In this document: piece by piece, positions 53,706 through 61,791 of the stretch
How positions within the stretch are numbered: position 1 is the first letter of the stretch
Layout of the letters: every line of letters begins with the position of its first letter
NCBI GenBank assembly: GCA_963676415.1
Contig: OY781097.1
Coordinates: 1,116,001 to 1,180,000, forward strand
DNA: 64,000 nt
Reading direction: 5' to 3'
Source: G963662905 sp963676415
Lineage (GTDB): Bacteria; Bacteroidota; Bacteroidia; Bacteroidales; WRLA01
Notes under the pieces: model-generated
Seen by the model: only the letters and a program-made list of their open reading frames with translations
Told to the model about the DNA's origin: nothing
Database searches by the model: none
Position numbers and translations under genes: made by a program

Positions 53706-55289
53706 ATGGCAGAAATAAAAGCCGCTGAAGTTTCCGCTATACTGCGCCAGCAACTGGGCGCTTACAAAAGCGAAAGTGAATTGGAAGAAGTAGGTACCAT
53801 TTTGCAGGTAGGTGATGGTATTGCACGTGTTTACGGGCTCAATAATTGCGAATCGGGCGAACTCCTTGATTTCGGTAGCGATCACGTTATGGGAATTGCG
53901 ATGAACCTCGAAGAAGACAATGTGGGCGCCGTGCTCCTCGGTGAATCATCATTGCTCAAAGAGGGCGATACCGTAAAACGTACCGGCAAAATATCTTCTA
54001 TTGATTTCTCTGAAGGAATGCTGGGCCGCGTTGTAAACACCATCGGCATGCCCCTGGATGGCAAAGGCGAAATTGGTGGTGACATTTATACACTTCCTCT
54101 GGAACGCAAAGCGCCGGGTGTAATTTACCGACAGCCTGTGAGCCAGCCACTACAAACCGGTATCAAAGCCATTGATGCAATGATTCCGATTGGCCGCGGA
54201 CAGCGTGAGCTGATCATCGGCGACCGCCAGACCGGCAAATCTGCCATTGCAGTTGACACTATCCTCAACCAACGTGAGAATTTTGAAAAAGGCAAACCGG
54301 TTTACTGTGTTTATGTTGCTGTAGGTCAGAAAGGTTCTACTGTTGCCAATATTGTTGACACGCTCGAAAAACATGGTGCAATGGATTATACGGTTGTGGT
54401 TTCGGCTACAGCTTCCGATCCTGCAGCACTTCAGTTTTATGCTCCTTTTGCCGGAGCTGCCATTGGGGAATTTTTCCGCGATACAGGCCGCGACGCGCTG
54501 GTGATTTATGATGACCTTTCAAAACAGGCTGTTTCTTACCGTGAAGTATCGCTGCTGCTGCGCCGCCCTCCGGGACGTGAAGCCTATCCGGGAGATGTGT
54601 TTTATCTCCACTCACGCCTGCTCGAACGCGCAGCGAAAATCATCGAATCCGATGAAATCGCACGCCAGATGAACGATATGCCCGAGGCAATACGCCTATT
54701 GGCAAAAGGTGGTGGATCGCTTACCGCTCTGCCCATTATCGAAACGCAGGCCGGTGACGTTTCTGCATATATCCCAACCAACGTAATTTCTATTACCGAT
54801 GGCCAGATTTTCCTCGAAACAAACCTTTTCAATGCCGGTATCCGCCCTGCCATCAACGTAGGTATTTCGGTGTCGCGCGTGGGTGGTAACGCACAGGTCA
54901 AGTCCATGAAAAAAGTCTCCGGAACCCTGAAACTCGATCAGGCTCAATTCCGTGAGCTGGAAGCATTTGCCAAATTTGGTTCCGACCTCGATGCTGCCAC
55001 ACAAGCCGTACTCGAAAAAGGAAAACGCAATGTGGAGATCCTGAAGCAGCCGCAATACAGCCCGGTTCCTGTAGGCAAACAGGTAGCGATCATTTATGCC
55101 GGCACAAAAGGTCTGCTTAAAGATGTTCCGGTGGATAAGGTGAGCAATTTCGAAGAAGAATTCCTTGGCCTGATGGAACAAAAGCATGCCGAAACCATTG
55201 ATCAGCTGGCCGAAGGAAAATGGACGCCCGAACTGGCTAAAGTGATTGAAGAAGCCGCTGCGGAGATTTCTTCAACTTATAAGAAATAA
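53706..55289 (+). CDS. atpA: ATP synthase F1 subunit alpha
   Basis: 527 aa. Walker A GDRQTGKSAIAVD, the LVIYDDLSKQAVSYR segment and PPGREAYPGDVFYLHSRLLE (alpha signature) are all present. Non-catalytic nucleotide-binding subunit of the F1 hexamer. Confidence 0.98.
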   Translation: MAEIKAAEVSAILRQQLGAYKSESELEEVGTILQVGDGIARVYGLNNCESGELLDFGSDHVMGIAMNLEEDNVGAVLLGESSLLKEGDTVKRTGKISSIDFSEGMLGRVVNTIGMPLDGKGEIGGDIYTLPLERKAPGVIYRQPVSQPLQTGIKAIDAMIPIGRGQRELIIGDRQTGKSAIAVDTILNQRENFEKGKPVYCVYVAVGQKGSTVANIVDTLEKHGAMDYTVVVSATASDPAALQFYAPFAGAAIGEFFRDTGRDALVIYDDLSKQAVSYREVSLLLRRPPGREAYPGDVFYLHSRLLERAAKIIESDEIARQMNDMPEAIRLLAKGGGSLTALPIIETQAGDVSAYIPTNVISITDGQIFLETNLFNAGIRPAINVGISVSRVGGNAQVKSMKKVSGTLKLDQAQFRELEAFAKFGSDLDAATQAVLEKGKRNVEILKQPQYSPVPVGKQVAIIYAGTKGLLKDVPVDKVSNFEEEFLGLMEQKHAETIDQLAEGKWTPELAKVIEEAAAEISSTYKK

Positions 55290-55314
55290 GAATTTTTGAA
55301 CTAATTTATTTAGG

Positions 55315-56196
55315 ATGGCTAACCTTAAGGAAGTACGTACACGCATTGAATCCGTTCAATCGACCCGGCAAATCACCAGTGCCATGAAAATGGTTGCCGC
55401 ATCCAAGCTGCGCAAGGCACAGAATGCGGTGATGACACTCCGGCCGTATTCCAACCGACTCAATAATATTTTGGATAATATCACGGCCAGCCTCGCCGAT
55501 GACCAGCAAAGCCCTTTCAGCGAAAAGCGCGAAGCCGAAAAGGTGCTGATGGTGTTGATTTCGAGCAATAAAGGCCTTTGTGGCGCTTTTAATACCAATG
55601 TGATCAAAAGGGCAAAGCAACTGATTGCAAATAAGTATAAAGCACAGGCCGATGCCGGGAACCTACAGATGATCTGTGCCGGGAAAAAAGTCAGTGAAAT
55701 TTTTGCCAAAAGCCCGGTCGAAGTTCTGTTGAGCAAAGACGACCTGCTTGACAATCCTTCATTCGACGATGTAGCTGCACTGGCAGAAGAAGTGATGCAA
55801 CTTTTCCTGGAGAAAAAAACCGATAAAGTCATTCTGATTTATAACCAGTTCAAGAATGCGGCTACGCAAATCATCCAAACAGAAGATTTCCTTCCAGTGA
55901 TACCGGAACCGACGGAACATCAAGAGAAAGAAGAAACCGATTATATTTTTGAACCAGGCAGGGAAACAATTGTTAAAGAATTAGTACCTAAAATTTTAAA
56001 AGTACAATTGTTCAAAGCTTTCCTGGATTCATTTGCGGCAGAACACGGAGCACGTATGACCGCCATGCACCAGGCCACCGACAATGCAACAACATTGCTG
56101 GGCGAACTGAAACTGGCTTATAACAAAGCACGCCAGGCCGCTATTACCAACGAAATCCTGGAAATTGTCAGCGGAGCTGAAGCTTTGAAAGGATAG
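55315..56196 (+). CDS. atpG: ATP synthase F1 subunit gamma
   Basis: 293 aa. N-terminal helix (EVRTRIESVQSTRQITSAMK) and C-terminal helix (MTAMHQATDNATTLLGELKL) form the rotor shaft; LISSNKGLCGAFN is the family signature. Last gene of the operon; atpD and atpC are absent here and must lie elsewhere, as in many Bacteroidota. Confidence 0.97.
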   Translation: MANLKEVRTRIESVQSTRQITSAMKMVAASKLRKAQNAVMTLRPYSNRLNNILDNITASLADDQQSPFSEKREAEKVLMVLISSNKGLCGAFNTNVIKRAKQLIANKYKAQADAGNLQMICAGKKVSEIFAKSPVEVLLSKDDLLDNPSFDDVAALAEEVMQLFLEKKTDKVILIYNQFKNAATQIIQTEDFLPVIPEPTEHQEKEETDYIFEPGRETIVKELVPKILKVQLFKAFLDSFAAEHGARMTAMHQATDNATTLLGELKLAYNKARQAAITNEILEIVSGAEALKG

Positions 56197-56225
56197 AATA
56201 ACAAACCAAAAAAACGCAATAAACA

Positions 56226-56738
56226 ATGATTACAGAAAAATTAGAAAAAGCAATAAACGAGCAGATTAAAAAAGAAGAACATTCTTCACGTATTTATCTC
56301 GCTATGGCCAGCTGGTGCGAAACCAATGGTTTTCCCGGGGCTGCTGCCTTCCTCTATGAGCAAAGTGTGGAAGAGCGCGACCATATGATGAAATTTGTGC
56401 ATTATCTGAACGATCGCGGCGGATATGCTGTTCCCGCTGCTTTAGAGCAACCACCCTATGAATTTAAGGATTTGCTGGATATTTTCGAGCAGGTTTTGAA
56501 GCACGAACAATACATCACTGCATCCATCAATGATCTTTATGAACTTACACTGGGCGAAAGGGATTACACAACCGGTAATTTCCTGCAGTGGTTCATCAAT
56601 GAACAGATCGAAGAAGAAAGCACCATGTCGGAAATCCTGGATAAAATCCGCCTGATTGGCGATGCCAAAGGTGGTTTCTTCCATATGGATAAGGAGTTGA
56701 GTTCGATGGCGGCAGCACGTCAGGATGGAGCGGAATAA
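56226..56738 (+). CDS. ftnA: Ferritin (non-haem)
   Basis: 170 aa four-helix ferritin. INEQIKKEEHSSRIYLAMAS, EERDHMMKFVHYLNDRGG and FLQWFINEQIEEESTMSEIL carry the ferroxidase-centre Glu/His ligands. Forms a 24-mer iron store. Follows atpG by 29 bases and ends before a terminator, so it may be read through from atp or have its own start. Confidence 0.94.
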   Translation: MITEKLEKAINEQIKKEEHSSRIYLAMASWCETNGFPGAAAFLYEQSVEERDHMMKFVHYLNDRGGYAVPAALEQPPYEFKDLLDIFEQVLKHEQYITASINDLYELTLGERDYTTGNFLQWFINEQIEEESTMSEILDKIRLIGDAKGGFFHMDKELSSMAAARQDGAE

Positions 56739-56814
56739 TATTTGCCAAAAACAAATTGAAAATTGTGTTAAGCACAAAACTTTCTGATTGCAAAAATTTT
56801 TAAACAAATAAAAC

Positions 56815-56851
56815 AAAGCTGCCCCGGATCTATTCTTTGGCAGCTTTTTTT
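56815..56851 (+). terminator. Terminator after ferritin
   Basis: AAAGCTGCC (56815-56823) pairs with GGCAGCTTT (56839-56847), then further T. Confidence 0.88.
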
Positions 56852-56858
56852 GGGCTTT

Positions 56859-57248
56859 ATGAAGAAGATAATATATTTAGTAGCACTGCTTGGGCTGGCA
56901 TTTGGTTTTCAAGCAGTACAGGCACAGGAAAGTGTTCAGGAAGAAATTGCTGTGGACAGCACACAGATGCAGAAAATCATCCTTTTTCATAATGAAGGAT
57001 GCGGCCGTTGCAGTGTTGCCAAAGATTTTTTCGATGAAAATCATATCCCCTACATCGGGAAACAAATCAGCGAAGGCGACAACCGCAGGGAGATGCAGCA
57101 ATGGGTCAATAAAGCACGTGGAGGCAAATCCGGTGGTTTCAGCTATCCGGTAATCGTACTGAACCAAGACAGTGTTTACTACAGCATCCACAATATCAAA
57201 GCTTTCCTCACCGAATTAAAAAAGGAAATTGATGCGGGGCGGTTTTAG
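56859..57248 (+). CDS. Exported glutaredoxin/thioredoxin-fold protein
   Basis: ATG at 56859 gives 129 aa (a TTG three codons upstream lies in the terminator). Signal peptide (residues 1-22, VQAQ) then a small thioredoxin fold: IILFHNEGCGRCSVAKDFF has a CxxC redox motif (CGRC) in glutaredoxin position, and YPVIVLNQD the cis-Pro. Probably a periplasmic thiol-disulfide protein; partner unknown. Single gene behind the ferritin terminator. Confidence 0.8.
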   Translation: MKKIIYLVALLGLAFGFQAVQAQESVQEEIAVDSTQMQKIILFHNEGCGRCSVAKDFFDENHIPYIGKQISEGDNRREMQQWVNKARGGKSGGFSYPVIVLNQDSVYYSIHNIKAFLTELKKEIDAGRF

Positions 57249-57345
57249 GTTTATTGTTATCCTTTCCATGCATCTTACTTCCATTTACGAAAAGATGTAA
57301 ACGGAATTAATCAATATTGCCGCATTATATTTAGTTAGGGCTAAA

Positions 57346-58137
57346 CTAATACCACACAATACTCAACACTTTATCTTTGTATGGTATAACATGTTCAAAA
57401 ATTTTTTGGTTTATACCAACATCGTTAATTCCATCAAACCAATCAATGCACCATAATTCTTCTGTTCTTTTCCTACCTAAACCTGTATTAAAATATTTTC
57501 CTGCCAAGCTATCCTCCGGTACAACATTATTCCCATCAATTATTTCCCAATATTTAAAATCTCTGCTACTCCATCTCCATATAATTCTATTATTCTCCAT
57601 ATAGACAATCGTTATCGGGTGGGTTCCTATATCAGAGAAACGAATAGCACACGCAGTTAAACTAACCTTGTATTTCTTAGCCAAACTTTCAATCACTTGA
57701 AAATTAAATTTTCTGTATAACTCGCAATCAGGCCTAAAGCGACTCTCAGGCATTAAAAGGCAAGAAGCAAAAAAATCTGCTTCACGTTCAATTACCTGAT
57801 GTTTGTTTTTATTATACCTTGATGGATGCGGTTTAATCAAACCAGCTTTTAAAGCAATTCTATGGCTGTCAATGAAGTAATGCCCAAGCTCATGGGCTAA
57901 TGTAAAACGTCCTCTTTCTTTATTAGAAGTGTTTCCGAGAGCAGTATTTAGGTGTATGTAAAAGCCTTTATCATAAACTAAAGTTCCATCAAAAGCATTT
58001 CCATAATCATCATAAAACACAGGTAGCTCTTCAACCTCAGCAATTTTATTTAATGGAGTAATAGTTTCATCATGCTCAAGAGCTAGAAATTCTGCTAAAT
58101 CTTTTATCTGGTTTCTTTTACGATTGTTTATCTTCAT
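57346..58137 (-). CDS. ImmA/IrrE-family metallo-endopeptidase
   Basis: 263 aa, cytoplasmic. RGRFTLAHELGHYFID gives the zinc HExxH (His82, Glu83, His86); a downstream EREADFFASCLLMP carries the third ligand. IrrE/ImmA peptidases cut a partner repressor to switch genes on after DNA damage; in CBASS the CapP peptidase of this superfamily cuts the CapH repressor. No HTH is fused here. Its start overlaps the 113-aa gene by 20 bp; third gene of a minus-strand operon divergent from the CBASS genes. Confidence 0.9.
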   Translation of the reverse strand: MKINNRKRNQIKDLAEFLALEHDETITPLNKIAEVEELPVFYDDYGNAFDGTLVYDKGFYIHLNTALGNTSNKERGRFTLAHELGHYFIDSHRIALKAGLIKPHPSRYNKNKHQVIEREADFFASCLLMPESRFRPDCELYRKFNFQVIESLAKKYKVSLTACAIRFSDIGTHPITIVYMENNRIIWRWSSRDFKYWEIIDGNNVVPEDSLAGKYFNTGLGRKRTEELWCIDWFDGINDVGINQKIFEHVIPYKDKVLSIVWY

Positions 58138-58459
58138 CTTTATGCTTGCTCTTCATTTTATCAAGAATTGATTGAGGTATTTCTTCACTACCTTTTCTTG
58201 CAGCCAACTTTATTTCACTAATATCTTGTTGTTCTTCTTCATCATGAAGCTTTATTACCTTACCTTTCATTTCAAAAGAACCACTAATGATTTCTTCAGG
58301 ATTTATTCTTACATCTTTTAACTCAAAGTCGTAATCTTCATACATTGATTCAAAAAGCTCTAACTCCTTATCTGTTCTTGGGTAAGTGTAGCCTGCAATT
58401 GCTAACAGTTCATCAAATCTATCAGCGTTAATGTCCATGTTTTTCTTTTTATTTGCCAT
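58118..58459 (-). CDS. 113-aa acidic protein between sigma-like and IrrE-like genes
   Basis: No recognised domain. Highly charged (YEDYDFELKDVRINPEEI, LHDEEEQQDISEI) with a basic tail (KSKHKDEDKQS). It overlaps the gene before by 11 bp and the peptidase gene by 20 bp, a strict operon position where toxin-antitoxin or protease-substrate partners are often found. It could be the substrate of the IrrE-like peptidase or an adaptor between it and the sigma-like protein; this is inference from position alone. Confidence 0.7.
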   Translation of the reverse strand: MANKKKNMDINADRFDELLAIAGYTYPRTDKELELFESMYEDYDFELKDVRINPEEIISGSFEMKGKVIKLHDEEEQQDISEIKLAARKGSEEIPQSILDKMKSKHKDEDKQS

Positions 58460-59114
58460 TGTACTGATTTAAAAAGTTATCGACTTGTTTATTGGCTTGT
58501 TCCTTATACTTCCTTATAGAACCGGGAACTAACCCTAACTCATCTTGAAGTTTCTTACTTACAGGTCTAGGAATATTATTCCCCTCATGGGTGTATAACT
58601 TATACGTTAAATAAATGATTCTGTGCTTTTCTCCCAAACCATTAAGGACTTCTTCTAAAACACTTAGTTGCTCTTTTAGTTCTTTTCTTTTGAAACTATC
58701 GACTGTTGAATTTTCAACGAAATCATCAAGAGTATAGATAAGAGATAAATCAGTTTCCTTGTCAGGCTCGTGACATGTACCCTTATTTGTGTAATTTACA
58801 AGTTGTGTAAATGCAATTCTATTTAACCATCTTATAATCCCATTATCAATGTTTTTTGATTTAGATTTATCGTGGTCGTATTTAGGGTATTTCCAAACAC
58901 GGGCAAATGTACAGTTTACAATATCCAACGCCACCGTAGATGATAAATTCCAATTTCTACAATTAATCTCCGCAGTCTTTAATACTGCTTCGTCATAACG
59001 AAGGCAGAAAACACTAAAAGCAGCTTTTGCTTCTTCCAGATATTCATCCCTCCAGCCAATATACTCAAGTAAATCAAGGCTATTAGCAGTTTTTATTTCT
59101 TCTGTAACTTCCAA
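58449..59114 (-). CDS. Sigma-70-like (ECF-type) regulatory protein
   Basis: 221 aa. Residues about 30-80 (FCLRYDEAVLKTAEINCRNW, ALDIVNCTFARVWKYPKYD) resemble region 2 of ECF sigma factors, and about 150-215 (LEEVLNGLGEKHRIIYLTYK, GSIRKYKEQANKQVDNFL) a region-4 helix-turn-helix. Similarity is moderate and an unusual insert separates the parts. First gene of the divergent operon; 89 bases with a perfect palindrome separate it from the 57-aa gene. Likely DNA-binding regulator of this island. Confidence 0.72.
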   Translation of the reverse strand: MEVTEEIKTANSLDLLEYIGWRDEYLEEAKAAFSVFCLRYDEAVLKTAEINCRNWNLSSTVALDIVNCTFARVWKYPKYDHDKSKSKNIDNGIIRWLNRIAFTQLVNYTNKGTCHEPDKETDLSLIYTLDDFVENSTVDSFKRKELKEQLSVLEEVLNGLGEKHRIIYLTYKLYTHEGNNIPRPVSKKLQDELGLVPGSIRKYKEQANKQVDNFLNQYNGK

Positions 59115-59137
59115 AATAGTCTTATTAATTAACTACC

Positions 59138-59158
59138 AAAAGCGTGAGTCACGCTTTT
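59138..59158. promoter_or_regulatory. Perfect palindrome in the divergent intergenic region (candidate operator)
   Basis: AAAAGCGTGA-G-TCACGCTTTT: two perfect 10-bp half sites around one G. It lies in the 89-bp gap between the sigma-like gene (start 59114) and the 57-aa gene (start 59204), where one dimeric regulator could control both units. Confidence 0.75.
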
Positions 59159-59188
59159 AGTATATAGGTAAAGAATCAAATTAAATAA

Positions 59189-59196
59189 CAAAAATA
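59189..59196 (-). promoter_or_regulatory. Possible -7 element for the sigma-like operon
   Basis: Minus-strand TATTTTTG (TAnnTTTG), 74 bases upstream of the ATG at 59114. The palindrome would then lie in the leader just downstream of the start point. The region is AT-rich, so chance match is possible. Confidence 0.35.
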
Positions 59197-59203
59197 AAAA
59201 ATT

Positions 59204-59377
59204 ATGGCAACAAATCCACCGAAAGACGGAAGCAGAAAAGGAGCAGTTAGACAGCGTTCTCAGGTAAAAAATCCTAAAACAGGATTATGGACAAAGCGTG
59301 ATAGTGAAACAGGTCGATTTCTTGATGTCAAGACATCGAGCGGTAAACCCTTTAAAGGAGTAAGAAAGGAAAAATAA
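59204..59377 (+). CDS. 57-aa basic protein at the head of the CBASS operon
   Basis: Short gene (58 codons with stop) starting at the ATG at 59204. Very basic and Gly/Pro-rich: MATNPPKDGSRKGAVRQRSQ, then NPKTGLWTKRD, ETGRFLDVKT and GKPFKGVRKEK. The repeated (K)TGxW/F-KRD and TGRF text suggests a nucleic-acid-binding or structural peptide. I recall similar small ORFs near defence genes but cannot name the family. It precedes the Cap15-like effector by 3 bases, so co-expression is nearly certain. Confidence 0.75.
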   Translation: MATNPPKDGSRKGAVRQRSQVKNPKTGLWTKRDSETGRFLDVKTSSGKPFKGVRKEK

Positions 59378-59380
59378 TAT

Positions 59381-59995
59381 ATGAAGAACAATTTTTTTAA
59401 TTATTTCAGGTCAAGTATCCTAGTCTCATTGATTGTGATTTTTGGAATTGCATTGTATGTAGCCAAAACCCATTGGCAGTTATCAATTGCCATATCAGGT
59501 AGTGTTAGTATGTTGCTAGTACTTATATCTAATTATTTATGGAAAATTAAGCCCTTTAAATGGTTGTTTTGGATTGATGATTTTTCAGGTAGGTATGAAG
59601 GTATTCTGAAATACAGCTATGTTGATGAGAATGGCAACCTGCAAACAGGCGAACGGAAGCATATAAAGATTATTAACCAAAATGGAAGTCGAATTTCCAT
59701 TGCATCCTTCACATTAAAGAAAGATGGAGGTAGGTCTTCACCATCGTATAGTCGAGGTTTGTTCGTAGAGCAAACTGAAGACGAACATCATTTTCGAATA
59801 ATATATCATTATCTCAATGAAGGTAATCATCAACTTGGCTTTCATCCCCACTTTGGTACAGATGTATTAAAGCTAATAAAGCAAGGAAATGAAAAGGTTT
59901 TATCTGGTGGATACTACACAGATAGAAAACCACAAACACGAGGGGAATATCATAATCTTAAATGGGTCAGCAATGACCTTAATCACGAATTTTAA
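59381..59995 (+). CDS. cap15: Cap15-like CBASS effector (2TM plus beta-barrel)
   Basis: 204 aa. Two membrane helices (about 12-27 and 33-53) are followed by a beta-strand-rich domain (68-200: FSGRYEGILKYSYVDENGNL, HFRIIYHYLNEGN, SGGYYTDRKPQTRGEYHNLKW). This is the layout of Cap15 (S-2TM-beta), whose barrel binds a cyclic nucleotide and whose membrane helices then disrupt the inner membrane, killing the infected cell. The neighbouring CD-NTase supports the call. It lies between the 57-aa gene and the CD-NTase gene (12 bases). Confidence 0.85.
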   Translation: MKNNFFNYFRSSILVSLIVIFGIALYVAKTHWQLSIAISGSVSMLLVLISNYLWKIKPFKWLFWIDDFSGRYEGILKYSYVDENGNLQTGERKHIKIINQNGSRISIASFTLKKDGGRSSPSYSRGLFVEQTEDEHHFRIIYHYLNEGNHQLGFHPHFGTDVLKLIKQGNEKVLSGGYYTDRKPQTRGEYHNLKWVSNDLNHEF

Positions 59996-60007
59996 TACAG
60001 AAATAAA

Positions 60008-61006
60008 ATGGCAGTCTTACATAAAGAATTTATAAAGTTTAACAAAGAAATAAAGCTTACTTCTTCAAGAAAAGAGAAGCTAAAAACAAGTCGTAAAGAC
60101 ATTAAGAAAAAAATTAGAAAATGGTTTAAAGACAATAAACCGGATGAATTACAACCTAAATTTCATGGCCAGGGTTCTTTTGAAATGAACACAGGTGTAA
60201 ATCCTATCCCTGAAAAAGATGGTGACACCACCTTATTGAAATTTGATTTGGATTTTGGAATCTACTTCATTGAAAAAGAAGACGAGGATAACAAGCAATC
60301 TATTGATACATGGCATAATTGGGTTTACAAAGCGGTTGAAGACCATACTAACAAGAAACCTGTTAGGAAAACAACATGTATTCGTGTCATATTTAGTGAT
60401 GGGCATCATATTGATTTGCCAATTTACTACAAACTTGAAGATGTAATTGAACTTGCACATTGGTCAAAAAATTGGATTGAAAGTGACCCAAAAGAGTTTT
60501 ATGAGTGGTTCAACAACTTAAAGAATGCTCAACTTGAAAGGATAGTTAGGTATCTTAAAGCATGGAAAAACTATCGGGAATTAAATAATACAAATTTGAA
60601 GCTCCCGAGTGGCTTTGAACTTACCATACTTGCTGCAAACAATTATGTTGAAGATGATAATGACGATAAAGCCTTTAGAGAAATTGTTCGTAAAATAAAC
60701 ACGGAACTAAATAAAACTAATGGTTTCAAATGTTTGCGTCCAACAACACCAAAAGATGAGGATGTCTTTGCAGACTACTCTACAACAAGAAAAAACAACT
60801 TCCTTTCGACCTTAAAAAGCTTGCTAAACGATTTAGACAGAGCCAAAGATGAGAAAAACTTCAAAAAAGCTTCTGAGATTCTGCGTGACAATCAGTTTGG
60901 CGATAGATTCCCATTAGGTGCAGATAAGGACGAAGAAGAAAAAAGCAATAATCTTGGGAAAAGCCTTGGGGCAGCAGCAATTACACCAAAGCCTTATGGA
61001 TATTAG
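60008..61006 (+). CDS. CD-NTase (CBASS cyclic nucleotide synthase)
   Basis: 332 aa nucleotidyltransferase of the SMODS/cGAS-like group. HGQGSFEMNT has Gly-Ser at 56-57, FDLDFGIYF gives metal Asp80 and Asp82, and HHIDLPIYY the third Asp136. The C-terminal domain is helical (KAWKNYRELNN, LPSGFELTILAANNY) as in other CD-NTases. On phage infection it would make a cyclic di- or trinucleotide that activates the Cap15-like effector; the product cannot be read from sequence. The tail is Gly/Ala/Pro-rich (LGAAAITPKPYGY), a plausible flexible target for the E2-like protein. Its last 11 bases overlap the E2-like gene. Confidence 0.92.
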   Translation: MAVLHKEFIKFNKEIKLTSSRKEKLKTSRKDIKKKIRKWFKDNKPDELQPKFHGQGSFEMNTGVNPIPEKDGDTTLLKFDLDFGIYFIEKEDEDNKQSIDTWHNWVYKAVEDHTNKKPVRKTTCIRVIFSDGHHIDLPIYYKLEDVIELAHWSKNWIESDPKEFYEWFNNLKNAQLERIVRYLKAWKNYRELNNTNLKLPSGFELTILAANNYVEDDNDDKAFREIVRKINTELNKTNGFKCLRPTTPKDEDVFADYSTTRKNNFLSTLKSLLNDLDRAKDEKNFKKASEILRDNQFGDRFPLGADKDEEEKSNNLGKSLGAAAITPKPYGY

Positions 61007-61637
61007 AAAGCAAATTGAAGAAGTATTGAGACATTATTCGGGATTATCCTTTAACGAGAATAACAATTCGATTGATGGAGAACTGTTTATTTCAGAGGAT
61101 GATTCCTATGATGTTTCAATACATCTTGAACCATATCCCAAACATTTTCCAAGAGTATTTGAAACAGGTGAACGTATCCCTCCAAAGGTTTCAAGACATA
61201 TTTATTCGAATACTAAATCGTGTTGCCTTTCTACACTGGCAAAGGCTCAAATTCTGCTTAAAACTGAAATTAGTACTTTAAATCTATTCATAAAGGAAAT
61301 AGTAGTGCCTTATTTTCAGAATAACTCATATTTTGAAATTAATGGCAAATACAAGACTGATGAGTATGCACATGATAAGAGCGGAGTAATTGAAGGTTAT
61401 AGGGATATACTTCAAACAAATAACGATTATTTAATAGCAAGTCTAATAAAAGAAAGAATAAAAGGAAAGAAGCTGCGCCTTCATGACTTGTGCTACTGCG
61501 GTAGTGCCCTATCAATGAAAAAGTGTTGTGATTACCAACATTACATATGTTATAAGAATTTCAGAAAAGTAGATATTAATGTTCTTATTAATGATATACC
61601 AATTTTTATTGATCATCTTAAAAAAACTCGTTCTTAA
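60996..61637 (+). CDS. E2-like (type II-short CBASS) protein with SEC-C zinc motif
   Basis: The ATG at 60996, overlapping the CD-NTase end by 11 bp, gives 213 aa; an ATG-less upstream extension lies wholly inside the CD-NTase gene. Residues 25-110 resemble a bacterial E2/UBC fold (YDVSIHLEPYPKHFPRVF, RHIYSNTKSCCLSTL), with Cys76 or Cys77 as the candidate catalytic residue. The C-terminus has CYCGS at 166-170 and Cys177-178 of a SEC-C zinc motif. In type II-short CBASS an E2-only protein conjugates or primes the CD-NTase C-terminus without an E1. No JAB-type peptidase (Cap3) is present. Confidence 0.82.
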   Translation: MDIRKQIEEVLRHYSGLSFNENNNSIDGELFISEDDSYDVSIHLEPYPKHFPRVFETGERIPPKVSRHIYSNTKSCCLSTLAKAQILLKTEISTLNLFIKEIVVPYFQNNSYFEINGKYKTDEYAHDKSGVIEGYRDILQTNNDYLIASLIKERIKGKKLRLHDLCYCGSALSMKKCCDYQHYICYKNFRKVDINVLINDIPIFIDHLKKTRS

Positions 61638-61740
61638 ATAATTTGAAAAATGCTATTACCTTATAAAAAACTCTCAAATATTTCTAATCATGTGAACAGG
61701 ACTCAAAAGTATAACGATTACAATAAAAACACAACCAAAC

Positions 61741-61774
61741 AAAAAAGCCACCTGAAAATCAGATGGCTTTTTTA
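61741..61774. terminator. Bidirectional terminator between CBASS and kbl
   Basis: AAAAAAGCCA-CTGA / TCAG-TGGCTTTTTT: 10-bp plus 4-bp stem with one mismatch and A/T runs on both sides, serving both convergent units. Confidence 0.9.
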
Positions 61775-61791
61775 ATATCATTTGGAAGGGA

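Noticed and set aside
60918..60995. Upstream extension of the E2-like gene
   Set aside because: Lies wholly within the CD-NTase coding region and adds Lys-rich text not fitting the E2 fold; the overlapping ATG at 60996 is better.
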